The notes below the pieces were generated by a model. That model saw only the letters and a list, made by a program, of their open reading frames with translations. It had not been told where the DNA came from and ran no database searches. From Leptospira fluminis (lineage in GTDB: Bacteria > Spirochaetota > Leptospiria > Leptospirales > Leptospiraceae), in contig NZ_RQEV01000015.1 of assembly GCF_004771275.1 (NCBI RefSeq), forward strand, positions 124,001 to 188,000: a DNA stretch of 64,000 nt, written 5' to 3'. Below are positions 7,694 to 16,389 of this stretch, one piece after another; position 1 is the first letter of the stretch; every line of letters starts with the position of its first letter. Position numbers and translations under genes: made by a program.

Positions 7694-8908
7694 ATGGAGT
7701 TTGAATTGCAGAGATTTTTTATTTTCCTCGGAATCTTTACGGCGATTTTATCGCTGGCGTACGGTTATTCGCTGTTTCGTCTGAGCGAACCCTTTCGGCT
7801 GAATTCCTGGCAACAAGCGGTTCTGTTGGGTTCGGTTGTTTTCTTCGTTCTACTTACGCCGACGGCGTATTTTTTCAGTCTCTTCTATCGGGAAACCCAG
7901 TGGCAAAAACTTTGGGCTTACGCGGCGTTTACTAGTTTGGGATTTTTTACCCTTCTCTTTTCCTTCGTGATCTTTCACGATTTAAGCAAGTTGGTATGGA
8001 AAGGATGGGTATACATCTCCGGGTATTTTTCTCCGGGCCCGAGCGAATTCGCGCAAGGAAATTCCTCCGATATGAGCCGCTCCGATTTTCTGGCGCAGCT
8101 GACTTCCTTGGCGGTCCTGGGATTCACCGGCGGGTTGACCGCTTTCGGCTTTTACCAAGCGCATAAAAAGCCTTCCATCAAAGAAGTCAAAATCAAGGTG
8201 CAAGGATTGCCGGAGGGATTGGAAGGTTTCCGGATCGCGCAGCTCTCGGACATACATATCGGTCCGACGATTAAAGGCGGATTTTTGCAGGACGTGGTGG
8301 AAAGAACGAACGCCCTGAACGCGCATTTGGTCGCGATTACCGGGGATCTGGTGGATGGACCGGTGAGTCTTCTCAAGGAACACACTCTTCCGCTCCGCAA
8401 CCTTCTTTCCGAATACGGAACGTATTTCGTTACGGGAAACCATGAGTATTATTCTGGTGCTCTCGCCTGGATCAGAGAATTGGAATCCATGGGAATACAG
8501 GTTCTACTGAATCAGAATAAGCTCATTTCCCACAACGGATCCAGAATCGCAGTTGCGGGGGTGACGGACTACAAGGCCCATTCCGTCCTTCCGAATCACA
8601 AGACAGATCCCCAAAAGGCGGCTTTCGGTACGGAAGCTGCGGATTTTAAACTTTTGTTGGCGCACCAACCCAACTCGGTTTTCGAAGCGGCCAAGGCAGG
8701 ATTCCATTTGCAATTATCCGGCCACACCCACGGAGGTCAGTACTTTCCCGGAAATCTTTTGATTCACATTTTCCAGAAATTCGTAGCAGGTCTTTCCCGC
8801 TGGGAAGATACGCAACTTTACGTCAGCCGCGGAACCGGATATTGGGGGCCGCCTTTGCGGATCGGAGCCCCTTCCGAAATCACGCTGCTCGTTCTGGAAA
8901 AAGCCTGA
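7694..8908 (+). CDS. Membrane-anchored metallophosphoesterase (YkuE/YaeI-like)
   Basis: This 404-residue protein has about four hydrophobic segments in residues 8-155, followed by a calcineurin-like phosphoesterase domain. The five metal-binding blocks are all present: QLSDIHIGP, ITGDLVDG, VTGNHEYY, LLAHQP and LSGHTHGGQ. The combination resembles YkuE/YaeI enzymes that act on membrane lipids such as UDP-diacylglucosamine, but the substrate here is not proven. It is monocistronic and followed by the MORN-repeat lipoprotein 64 bases downstream. Confidence 0.86.
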   Translation: MEFELQRFFIFLGIFTAILSLAYGYSLFRLSEPFRLNSWQQAVLLGSVVFFVLLTPTAYFFSLFYRETQWQKLWAYAAFTSLGFFTLLFSFVIFHDLSKLVWKGWVYISGYFSPGPSEFAQGNSSDMSRSDFLAQLTSLAVLGFTGGLTAFGFYQAHKKPSIKEVKIKVQGLPEGLEGFRIAQLSDIHIGPTIKGGFLQDVVERTNALNAHLVAITGDLVDGPVSLLKEHTLPLRNLLSEYGTYFVTGNHEYYSGALAWIRELESMGIQVLLNQNKLISHNGSRIAVAGVTDYKAHSVLPNHKTDPQKAAFGTEAADFKLLLAHQPNSVFEAAKAGFHLQLSGHTHGGQYFPGNLLIHIFQKFVAGLSRWEDTQLYVSRGTGYWGPPLRIGAPSEITLLVLEKA

Positions 8909-8972
8909 ACGATTTGCGTTTGACAATCTCCTCCGCTTCGTGTTCCTTTCGAAGAAATCCGAAGGAGAGGAG

Positions 8973-9617
8973 ATGCAGGAGCGAAGATCCCTAATTGCAG
9001 CGCATAAAAATCGGTTCTCGAAACCCGGAAACCGTTTTTGGAAGAAACGCTTTCTTTTAGCGCTACTTTGTTTTTTCACCTTGGTATTTTTCTCCTTTCC
9101 TCTCTTGTCGGGTTGCGGAAAGCCGAAACCGAAAACCAATTCGGAACTGGAACGACTCAAACCGAAAAAGAAAAAAGACGATCGGGAAATGGATCCCGAC
9201 CTTTCCGCTCGTGAATATTTCGACGAAGACGCTCAAGGCAAACCTGTGGAAAAGAAAAGACCTTCCGAGGATCGGGATTCGGAATTGAGAGGTTATTCCA
9301 AAAAAGGACTAGGTTGCAAAAAGGGAAATTGCAAAAACGGGGAAGGAATCTACGTGTACGAAACCCGGGACGTGTACCTCGGAAATTTTTCGAACGAAAA
9401 ACGTCAGGGAAGAGGAATATTAGTATATTCTGATGGAGATAAATACGAAGGGAATTGGTCTACCGACGAAAAATCCGGATTCGGAACCTATTTTTTTCGG
9501 GACGGTTCGGTGTTTCGCGGCGAATTTTCCGGAGGCGGGGCGGGTAGGGGAAAATTCAGTAAAAACGGAAAATCCTACCAATGTAGATTAGAAAGTCGTA
9601 AGATACTCTGCAAATAG
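8973..9617 (+). CDS. MORN-repeat lipoprotein
   Basis: ATG 8973 is preceded by AAGGAGAGGAG, better than the in-frame start at 8940. The product of about 214 residues has a long basic N-region, a hydrophobic signal and the lipobox LLSGC near residue 45. A charged linker leads to about three MORN repeats (GEGIYVYETRDVYLGNF, GRGILVYSDGDKYEGNW, GFGTYFFRDGSVFRGEF). MORN repeats bind lipids or scaffold envelope proteins. A TTGACA box at 8920-8925 is a candidate -35, but the -10 is weak. Confidence 0.8.
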   Translation: MQERRSLIAAHKNRFSKPGNRFWKKRFLLALLCFFTLVFFSFPLLSGCGKPKPKTNSELERLKPKKKKDDREMDPDLSAREYFDEDAQGKPVEKKRPSEDRDSELRGYSKKGLGCKKGNCKNGEGIYVYETRDVYLGNFSNEKRQGRGILVYSDGDKYEGNWSTDEKSGFGTYFFRDGSVFRGEFSGGGAGRGKFSKNGKSYQCRLESRKILCK

Positions 9618-9743
9618 TCTCCTTTTGGCGTTTAGAAACCCCTGGGTTAATCGATCGTTCGTTATAGAATCCTTTTTTTTCTCTTCCCCCTTGCTTTTCT
9701 TTCGTTCGGGAATACAATTTTTCCCGTTCCAGAGGAGGTTCTC

Positions 9744-10172
9744 ATGGATAGAGTCAATCACTGGTTGGACGAACATCGGGATTGGTGGATCGATATCATT
9801 CGGATGTATCTCGGAGGAGTTCTACTTTATAAAGGATTGGAGTTCTTGTCGGATACGGATGCGTTGATTCGTTTAATGGAAATGCATAATGCGCCTTTTG
9901 CTTCCGCCTTGATGGCCCATTATATAGTCATCGCGCATATATGCGGAGGGGTTTTGCTCTTCGCGGGATTATTGACGCGTTTCTCCGCCGTTTTGCAGCT
10001 TCCCGTTTTGATCGGCGCCGTCCTGTTTATTCACTCCAAGGAAGGGTTCATGTCTGCCGGTTCGAATCTACCGTACGCAAGTATGATCCTGTTGCTGTTA
10101 TTACATTTTTCCCTGTACGGATCGGGAAGAATCTCCGCCGATTTCTATATAGATACGCACAGGAGCGTATAG
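9744..10172 (+). CDS. DoxX-family membrane protein
   Basis: This 142-residue protein has four hydrophobic segments and the DoxX-like layout: IDIIRMYLGGVLLYKGLEFL at the start, then ALMAHYIVIAHICGGVLLFAGLLTRFSAVLQLPV and a final helix before GRISADFYI. DoxX proteins are small membrane subunits linked to quinone or thiol redox chemistry; the exact role here is unknown. The start is supported by AGAGGAGG six bases upstream. Confidence 0.8.
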   Translation: MDRVNHWLDEHRDWWIDIIRMYLGGVLLYKGLEFLSDTDALIRLMEMHNAPFASALMAHYIVIAHICGGVLLFAGLLTRFSAVLQLPVLIGAVLFIHSKEGFMSAGSNLPYASMILLLLLHFSLYGSGRISADFYIDTHRSV

Positions 10173-10338
10173 ATTTCGAATCTCAGCCCTTTTTGCATCG
10201 CTCGAATAAAAACCGATTCGAATTCCGCGGAGAGCGGGAAAAATCATTGAACGAAGACTTTCCTTCGTATAAAACTATGGGACCGTTTCCGTCCTTCTCC
10301 GGAAGGCGAATCGGTTCGTAAACAGGAGGATAGCTTGT

Positions 10339-10764
10339 ATGAAAAAAAAGTGGGTGGTGGTTGCGAATCGAAGCGAGGCTAAAATTTTCGAATACCAAGG
10401 ACCGGCGCAGGGGCTTAAACTCGTTCAATCCATGGAAAATCCGGACGGTCGATTACGTAATTCTGAATTGGTTACCGGATCCGGCCACGGTTCCCGTTCG
10501 GATTTCGATTTTTCTTCGGAACATGAACCGAAAAAGAAAGTTGCGGAAGCGTTCGCGGGAAAACTTTCCGATTTCGTAAATTTAGAAAGAAAGAAGGATT
10601 CCTTTTCGAATTTTATCCTAGTGTCGGAACCCGGTTTTATGGGAATGATCCTAGGCAAGTTGGACGAAAAATCTAGGGAAAGGATCTACCACAAAATGCC
10701 CAAGGATATCGTTCATATAAAGGAATCAGGCCTACTCGGACATTTGAGGGAGGTACTCGTATAA
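10339..10764 (+). CDS. Host_attach-family (AtsE-like) protein
   Basis: This 141-residue protein has the layout of the Host_attach family (PF10116, named from memory): WVVVANRSEAKIFEY at the N-terminus, a variable acidic middle, then NFILVSEPGFMGMILGKL and a C-terminal HLREVL. The fold resembles bacterial eRF1-like nuclease-domain proteins. Despite the family name, no attachment role follows from the sequence. AGGAGGAT lies upstream of the ATG. Confidence 0.72.
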   Translation: MKKKWVVVANRSEAKIFEYQGPAQGLKLVQSMENPDGRLRNSELVTGSGHGSRSDFDFSSEHEPKKKVAEAFAGKLSDFVNLERKKDSFSNFILVSEPGFMGMILGKLDEKSRERIYHKMPKDIVHIKESGLLGHLREVLV

Positions 10765-10948
10765 AGTCTTAGGACTTTTCTTGCCGAAACGTTCGGACCG
10801 TCGTCGTAAGGATTTTCGGAATTCGGAACTCATGGACGCGATCCGAGCGCTCAGGCTTTTCATTTTCCTGGTAAAGGAACAAAACCTTCATTGACGAGAT
10901 GCCGTTCTTCTAAATTCTTCCTGCAGAAAGAAAAGGAAAATTTCGACT

Positions 10949-12499
10949 ATGGCATCCGTTAAGGAAAAGTTCATACTCTCTATAGATAGCGGCGGTAGCG
11001 GAATCCGCGCGATCCTTTACGATAAAAAAGGTAGGATTGCGGAACGCCAGTACGAAAAAACTCCACCCATACTCAAAGAACCCGGCCAACTCGAGCACGA
11101 CCCGGAAGTCCTATGGAAGGCGCTACGATCCGTAGTGGGAAAAGCGTTACGCAAAAAAAGAATTTCCGCCTCCAGTATCGCCGCGATCGGAATCTGCAAC
11201 CAAAGGGGATCGTTTCTTCTCTGGGACAAGCGGAGCGGAAAGCCTCTTACCCGATTGATCAGTTGGGCCGATGTGCGCGCGGGGCATACGGCGGAAGAAA
11301 TGAACGCAAACGGAATTTGGAAAACGATACAATTCGTTTCCAGAATCGCGAGCTGGTTGACTCGTCAACCGATGTTGATCGCTACATACATGCTGAAATT
11401 CACGACGGACCACGCCTCAGTCCGCTTGAAATGGGTTTTCGATAAACAGCCCGAACTGAGAGAAAGAGCGAAGCGGGGGGAGATCCTCTTCGGCACGCTG
11501 GATACTTGGTTCGTGTACAGATTGACGAATGGAAAAGAGCATGTTACCGATCCGTCGAACGCGACCGTGACGGGTATGTTCAATCCGTTTCAACTTCAAT
11601 GGAATGCTCCTCTTTGTTCGATCTTCGGAATCCCCATACGAATCTTTCCGACCGTAAAGGATACTGGTGCGGATTTCGGCACGACCGATCCTTCCCTGTT
11701 CGGAGGGGTTTCCGTCCCGATTCGTGCTGTGGTGGGCGATCAGATGGCGGCCTTATTCGGTCATTGCTGTTTCGAAAAAGGAGGAGTAAAGATCTCCCAG
11801 GGTTCGGGAGCCTTCGTGGACATGAACATGGGCGATTCTCCCAAGCTTTCCAAAAGAGGACTCTTCCCGATGGTCGCGTGGAGACTTTCCGGAAAGCCCA
11901 AATATATGTTGGAAGGTTATATAGGAACCGCCGGGACTCTCATCGACTGGTTGGGAAAGGGTATCGGTCTTTCCGACACTCCTAAAGTGTTAAACGAACT
12001 TGCGGCCCAAACAGAGGATACGGAAGGGGTCGTATTCGTTCCTACGCCTTCCGGGATTCGCTTTCCGTATTTCAATCCTAGAGCTAAGGCTTCCGTTTTC
12101 GGATTATCATTGGCCACTCACAGACGCCATGTCGCGAGAGCGGTCTTGGAGGGAATTTCCCTTTCACTGTACGAAATCCTGGAAGGGATCAAGGACGATA
12201 CCAAGGTTCCGGTAAAAGAGATCATGGTGGACGGAGGGGTTTCCCAGTCCGATATTTTACTACAATGTCTGGCCGATTTTTGCCGAGTGGATGTAAAAAG
12301 AGCGCCCGAACCGGATATGACGGCGACGGGAGCCGCTTATCTCGCCGGACTGGCCTGCGGTTTTTGGAAAGACGAAGCGGAATTAAAGACTTTACAAAAA
12401 GGTTATAAAGTCTTTAGCCCGAAAATGGAGGAATCCGTCAGGAAGGCGAAATTGGAAAGATGGAAGAAGGCGGTCGCTTCCACCTTGGAGATCGAATAA
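10949..12499 (+). CDS. FGGY-family carbohydrate kinase, glycerol-kinase-like
   Basis: This 516-residue kinase should phosphorylate a polyol or sugar with ATP. The N-terminal ATPase half begins [15 protein letters not shown] and contains GICNQRGSF and [22 protein letters not shown] and [12 protein letters not shown] resemble glycerol kinases. The C-terminal half has [22 protein letters not shown], the hinge VDGGVSQSD and [10 protein letters not shown]. Glycerol is the best guess, but xylulose-type substrates cannot be excluded. It stands alone, with no glycerol transporter or dehydrogenase nearby. Its stop abuts the stop of the convergent small gene. Confidence 0.82.
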   Translation: MASVKEKFILSIDSGGSGIRAILYDKKGRIAERQYEKTPPILKEPGQLEHDPEVLWKALRSVVGKALRKKRISASSIAAIGICNQRGSFLLWDKRSGKPLTRLISWADVRAGHTAEEMNANGIWKTIQFVSRIASWLTRQPMLIATYMLKFTTDHASVRLKWVFDKQPELRERAKRGEILFGTLDTWFVYRLTNGKEHVTDPSNATVTGMFNPFQLQWNAPLCSIFGIPIRIFPTVKDTGADFGTTDPSLFGGVSVPIRAVVGDQMAALFGHCCFEKGGVKISQGSGAFVDMNMGDSPKLSKRGLFPMVAWRLSGKPKYMLEGYIGTAGTLIDWLGKGIGLSDTPKVLNELAAQTEDTEGVVFVPTPSGIRFPYFNPRAKASVFGLSLATHRRHVARAVLEGISLSLYEILEGIKDDTKVPVKEIMVDGGVSQSDILLQCLADFCRVDVKRAPEPDMTATGAAYLAGLACGFWKDEAELKTLQKGYKVFSPKMEESVRKAKLERWKKAVASTLEIE

Positions 12500-12988
12500 T
12501 TATAGGATGCGGATGGAGCTGACGACCGCGGTCAGGTCTTCCGCCAATTCCTCGGAAGGAGCCTCGTCCCCGTTATAAGTCACCAGGATCATTTTTTTTC
12601 GGGAAGCGACCAGATAGACCATCCAATGTCTTCCGTCCTCCTTTAAAAATTCGCAGGCTATGATTTTGCCTCCTTCATTGTTTTCGAAAAAGGCGGCTTT
12701 GTCCGACTCGTAGACGATTCCGTGGGTGACTAAATAGCGCTCCATCTCCTCCTCTCCGTCAAAACTTCCTTCCTTGTTTTCAAACGCGTACACCTGCATT
12801 GCCCCCGGGCCGTCCTCTTCGAAGAAAGCCGGGATTCCTTCGATCACGATGTGTTGCCAATGAGCGGGAATGACCATCGTGTACCAACCGGAAGGGGAGC
12901 GATAAATTCTGTATTCGACCTTGCGATTCATGATTCGAAAAATAGGTTCCGATGCCATTCTAATCCCGAGAAAATTCAGGGCAAGCAC
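12500..12988 (-). CDS. Conserved hypothetical protein, possibly PsbP-like
   Basis: The reading frame gives 162 residues. The core (YRSPSGWYTMVIPAHWQHIVIEG to the end) looks like a small alpha/beta protein with GWYTMVIPAHW near its start and a C-terminal amphipathic helix (EELAEDLTAVVSSIRIL), a pattern seen in PsbP-like/DUF3805-type domains. That assignment is tentative. No signal peptide or catalytic motif is seen. Internal methionines at residues 11 and 20 are alternative starts; residue 20 (MNRKVEYRIY) would fit the domain border best. Confidence 0.6.
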   Translation of the reverse strand: MLALNFLGIRMASEPIFRIMNRKVEYRIYRSPSGWYTMVIPAHWQHIVIEGIPAFFEEDGPGAMQVYAFENKEGSFDGEEEMERYLVTHGIVYESDKAAFFENNEGGKIIACEFLKEDGRHWMVYLVASRKKMILVTYNGDEAPSEELAEDLTAVVSSIRIL

Positions 12989-13000
12989 GTTCGGGAAGAC

Positions 13001-13029
13001 TTGACACCGTCTTTTCGACCTCGGATGAT
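13001..13029 (+). promoter_or_regulatory. Candidate sigma70-type promoter
   Basis: TTGACA (13001-13006), a 17-base spacer and GATGAT (13024-13029) precede the hydrolase GTG at 13038 by only 8 bases. This implies a leaderless or very short 5' end. Confidence 0.5.
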
Positions 13030-13037
13030 TTCGGATC

Positions 13038-14273
13038 GTGATCGCAATCCTTAAGAACCGTAGAGGCCCTTTTTATCTTATCACCACTTTTCTGGCGATC
13101 GTAGCGTTCGCGATTTTCGCTTCCTCGCTTGCGATCCTGTTTTCCGTTTTTTTAATCGCGATATTGCTCTCTTATCCGATACTGCTGGACTGGATTTCCA
13201 GACTATACGGACAGGAGGATATCGCGGACGAAGTTCATTTTGCACGCACTAAGGACGGTTGGAATATTGCGCTGCACAGGCATATTCCTCCTCAACCGAA
13301 TCTCGAATTGGCTCCGGTTATCGTTGTGCACGGAATTGCGACGAATAAATTCGTGATCGATCTGGACAAAAGACATTCCCTTCCTTTTTTTCTGAAGCTG
13401 AGAGGATACGAGGTGTATTCCGTTTCCTTGAGAGGAGCCGGATCGTCCTACCACGAAAGTGGAAGCGGTTATGAGGATTTTACTTTCGACGATATGGCCA
13501 AATACGACGTTCCCGCGATCATCCAGAAAGTGACCAGACTCACCGGAAGTCCGAGAGTGAGTTGGATCGGACACTCCATGGGGGCGATGATTTTGTACGC
13601 TTTTTTCGGGATCTGCGACAAAGCGGAAAAGGAAAAGGTGGCCGCCTTCGTTTCCCTAGGAGGTCCCGGAAACCTGAACCACCTTGGACTCAGTTTGATC
13701 GGTCTGCTTTCCAGATTTCCGAGGGCTCGGAAGGTTCTGGATTTGAAATTCGGCGCTTCCATGCTCGCTCCCATTGCCGGGGAAATCTTTACTCCGGTGG
13801 ACGAAATACTCTACAATCCGAAAGCTACGAAGGCCAAGACGGTGAAGAAGGTCATGAAAAACGCGATCGAGAACATCAGCGAAGGCGTGATCGAACAACT
13901 CATGTCTTGGATCGAGACCAAGAAAATGATCTCCCTCAACGGCTTTTATGATTATATCGATCTGCAAAAGGAGATCACGGTTCCGAGCCTATTCGTCGCC
14001 GGAGCTCGGGATGCAATTGCCACGCCGGATTCGGTGAAATTCGTCTATGATCGTGCTCGCGCTAAGACCAAGGATTTTTTGGTCCTTTCTAAGGAAAACG
14101 GGGCTTCGGAGGATTACGGGCACGGCTGTCTGCTTCTCGCGGAAAAGGCCGAGGACGAGCTTTTTCCGAAAATCGAAATCTTTTTGAGGCAGAACGGAAC
14201 TCGAAAAAAAATCGGCTGGATGGGAAAAATTCGCCGAAACCTCCAGACCAAATGGAAAAAACTGCGTAGATAA
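13038..14273 (+). CDS. Membrane-anchored alpha/beta hydrolase
   Basis: This 411-residue protein has two hydrophobic segments (about residues 12-48), then an alpha/beta hydrolase domain. VVHGIATNK supplies the oxyanion region, SWIGHSMGAMI the nucleophile serine (GHSMG), VAGARDAIATPDS the acid and EDYGHGCLL the histidine. The arrangement resembles lipase- or esterase-like enzymes; the substrate is unknown. It starts with GTG just downstream of a promoter-like TTGACA/GATGAT pair. The last 20 residues are very basic (RRNLQTKWKKLRR). Confidence 0.78.
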   Translation: MIAILKNRRGPFYLITTFLAIVAFAIFASSLAILFSVFLIAILLSYPILLDWISRLYGQEDIADEVHFARTKDGWNIALHRHIPPQPNLELAPVIVVHGIATNKFVIDLDKRHSLPFFLKLRGYEVYSVSLRGAGSSYHESGSGYEDFTFDDMAKYDVPAIIQKVTRLTGSPRVSWIGHSMGAMILYAFFGICDKAEKEKVAAFVSLGGPGNLNHLGLSLIGLLSRFPRARKVLDLKFGASMLAPIAGEIFTPVDEILYNPKATKAKTVKKVMKNAIENISEGVIEQLMSWIETKKMISLNGFYDYIDLQKEITVPSLFVAGARDAIATPDSVKFVYDRARAKTKDFLVLSKENGASEDYGHGCLLLAEKAEDELFPKIEIFLRQNGTRKKIGWMGKIRRNLQTKWKKLRR

Positions 14274-14488
14274 TTCTAGATTTCTTCCTTAAATATATAC
14301 ATCCTATCTCTTTAATAACCATTTCCATTTCTTTTTCTAAGCAGATAATGCTCATTAAATAAGCAATATCTGCTTAAATAGCCTTTTTATGAGCATTATC
14401 TGGTAGGTTGGTCTCTTGGTACGCTAATTGCATATCGTTAAAAAAGAACCAAGCGAATCTTCAAAATACCGATTCGTAGGATTCCGAT
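14274..14488. promoter_or_regulatory. Leader region with two mutually exclusive hairpins
   Basis: AAGCAGATA (14339-14347) pairs perfectly with TATCTGCTT (14367-14375). The overlapping CAGATAATGCTCAT (14342-14355) pairs perfectly over 14 bases with ATGAGCATTATCTG (14389-14402). The two stems share CAGATA and cannot coexist. No long T run follows the second stem, but a TTTTT lies at 14384-14388 between the arms, directly after the first stem. This layout suits an attenuator-like switch or a set of repeated operator half-sites for the downstream phosphatase gene. Confidence 0.5.
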
Positions 14489-16336
14489 ATGATAGAACTC
14501 AAATTTGGGCAAAGAAAGGTCGTCACGTTTCGCGGTGCGAGAAAGGTCGTCGGAGGATTAACGGAAAAGAATAAGATCGATATCCTTTTGTACATCAGCA
14601 AGGAATTCGCGAATGCGGATAAGGAAGAGGACCTTTACGATATCGTCATCAGTTTATGCAAAGACATCTTCGAGTGCGACAATACGACGCTACGAATGTG
14701 GAGGGAAAAGTTTCTGGATCCGGTTCGATTCTTCAAGGAGACGGATCCGCCTAGAAGGAAACTCGGCCAGGACGAAGGGTATTCCGGATTCACCTTTAAG
14801 ACGAGGATGCCTTTGCTCATCCAGGACTTAAGCCACCATCCCGAATACATTGACGAAGGGGAAAGTACCCGTGCGATCATGTGCGTTCCGATCATGTACA
14901 AAGAGGAATGCCTCGGCACGATCGCGGTGGAATCCGATACGGAATTTTTTTACCGGGAAGACGATCTGGAAATCCTGGAAGCCCTAGGATCCCAACTCGC
15001 CTTGGCCATCACGAGCGTGCGTCTGATCCAAGGTTTGGTCCTGGCGAACGAAAGAGAGGCGCAAATCCTAAAACAACTCGAATGGGACATGCGTATGGGA
15101 CGCAACGTCCAGAGTCAAATCGTGGAGACCCGCATTCTCGCTTGGAACGGTCTTCATTTCGGGACCCACTACGAACCTATGACGGAAGTGTCCGGTGATT
15201 ATTTTAACGTTGTCCGTCAAGGGAACTCCATCACCGCGATTATCGTGGACGTTTCCGGACATGGAATCCCGGCCGCCTTGGTAACCATGTCCATTCACTA
15301 CCAGTTCCAGAGATGTACTTCCTTGGGTATGGGTCTCGGCGAAATGTTGGCCGAACTCGGAGAATCGATCCGTCCCCAACTTCCGGACGGAACTTATTTT
15401 ACCGCTTTCGTGTTGAAGGTTTACAGCGATTACACGTACTCTTACGTGAACGCCGCCCACCAAAAGATGCTCCATTTCCATTCCATGACCGGTAGGGTGG
15501 AGGAACTGGACACTGCCGGAGTCCCGCTCGGTATCTTCGAAGTGGAACGCAACAATTTCGAGGAAAAACACGGAAGGATTCTTCCCGGAGATATCCTCTT
15601 TCTTCCTACCGACGGAATCGTGGAGCAGAAGAACGAAGCCCGCCAGGAACTCGGAAACCAGCGATTCATAGAATGGATCCGCCAGGAAAAAGCGACCATA
15701 GAGGAACAGAGGGATAAGATTTTCATCGAGGACCTAGTAGGTTCCTTAATCGGTAGGTTTAAACGATTCAAAGGGGATATGAGAACGGGGGACGACGTTT
15801 CCCTCTTGGCGTTGCAGTGCAATCCGGAATTAGGAAAGGCAAGATCTGTGCTTTCTTTAGCCAAAGCGGCCGCAAAGAGTAAGAAAGATCAGATGGCGTA
15901 CGAAAAGGCTCTCGAAGTCTTTTCCATGGACGAGTCCCTGAAGGACAGTCTTCTCCTCCTCGGCAAGATGTATTACAGGGATCGTAACTTCGAAAAAGGC
16001 GTTCAGTTCATAGAGAAATACGTCCGGACAAGCGGGGAGGAATCCGAGCATATCCAATATCTGCTGGGTCGCGCATATTACGAATTGGGTAACATTTCGG
16101 AAGCTAAGAAAGCGCTCAAGAGATCTTTAGCGATCGACCACACCTATGCCAAGTCTAGCCTACGCTTGGCTAGATGTTACTTAAAGGAAAACGAAACCGC
16201 TAAGGCGATCAAAGTTCTCCAGCAGGGAGTGAAAAGCGCCCCTACGAACGAGTATCTTAAGATCTCCTTGAAGAAGTTGGAGGAATTGGTCCGCAAGAAA
16301 GGGGCGGAAGATGCGGCGGAGAGAGCTGCAGTGTAA
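14489..16336 (+). CDS. GAF-SpoIIE (PP2C-type) phosphatase with C-terminal TPR repeats
   Basis: This 615-residue protein has an N-terminal GAF domain (about residues 30-180), a SpoIIE/RsbU serine phosphatase domain (about 215-445) and TPR-like repeats (about 460-600: YEKALEVFSMDESLKDSLLLLGKMYY, LLGRAYYELGNISEAKKALK, LARCYLKENETAKAIKVLQ). Phosphatase motifs are EVSGDYFNVV, IIVDVSGHGIPAALVT, VNAAHQKML, LPTDGIVEQ and GDDVSLLAL. It probably acts on a STAS protein, with the TPRs as partner-binding surface (inference). It is preceded by the double-hairpin leader, with AGGA near its ATG. Confidence 0.87.
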   Translation: MIELKFGQRKVVTFRGARKVVGGLTEKNKIDILLYISKEFANADKEEDLYDIVISLCKDIFECDNTTLRMWREKFLDPVRFFKETDPPRRKLGQDEGYSGFTFKTRMPLLIQDLSHHPEYIDEGESTRAIMCVPIMYKEECLGTIAVESDTEFFYREDDLEILEALGSQLALAITSVRLIQGLVLANEREAQILKQLEWDMRMGRNVQSQIVETRILAWNGLHFGTHYEPMTEVSGDYFNVVRQGNSITAIIVDVSGHGIPAALVTMSIHYQFQRCTSLGMGLGEMLAELGESIRPQLPDGTYFTAFVLKVYSDYTYSYVNAAHQKMLHFHSMTGRVEELDTAGVPLGIFEVERNNFEEKHGRILPGDILFLPTDGIVEQKNEARQELGNQRFIEWIRQEKATIEEQRDKIFIEDLVGSLIGRFKRFKGDMRTGDDVSLLALQCNPELGKARSVLSLAKAAAKSKKDQMAYEKALEVFSMDESLKDSLLLLGKMYYRDRNFEKGVQFIEKYVRTSGEESEHIQYLLGRAYYELGNISEAKKALKRSLAIDHTYAKSSLRLARCYLKENETAKAIKVLQQGVKSAPTNEYLKISLKKLEELVRKKGAEDAAERAAV

Positions 16337-16389
16337 AAAACGGAACCGTCAGGAATGATTTTTAGAGAGAAAAGGAGACTTAAAACAAT

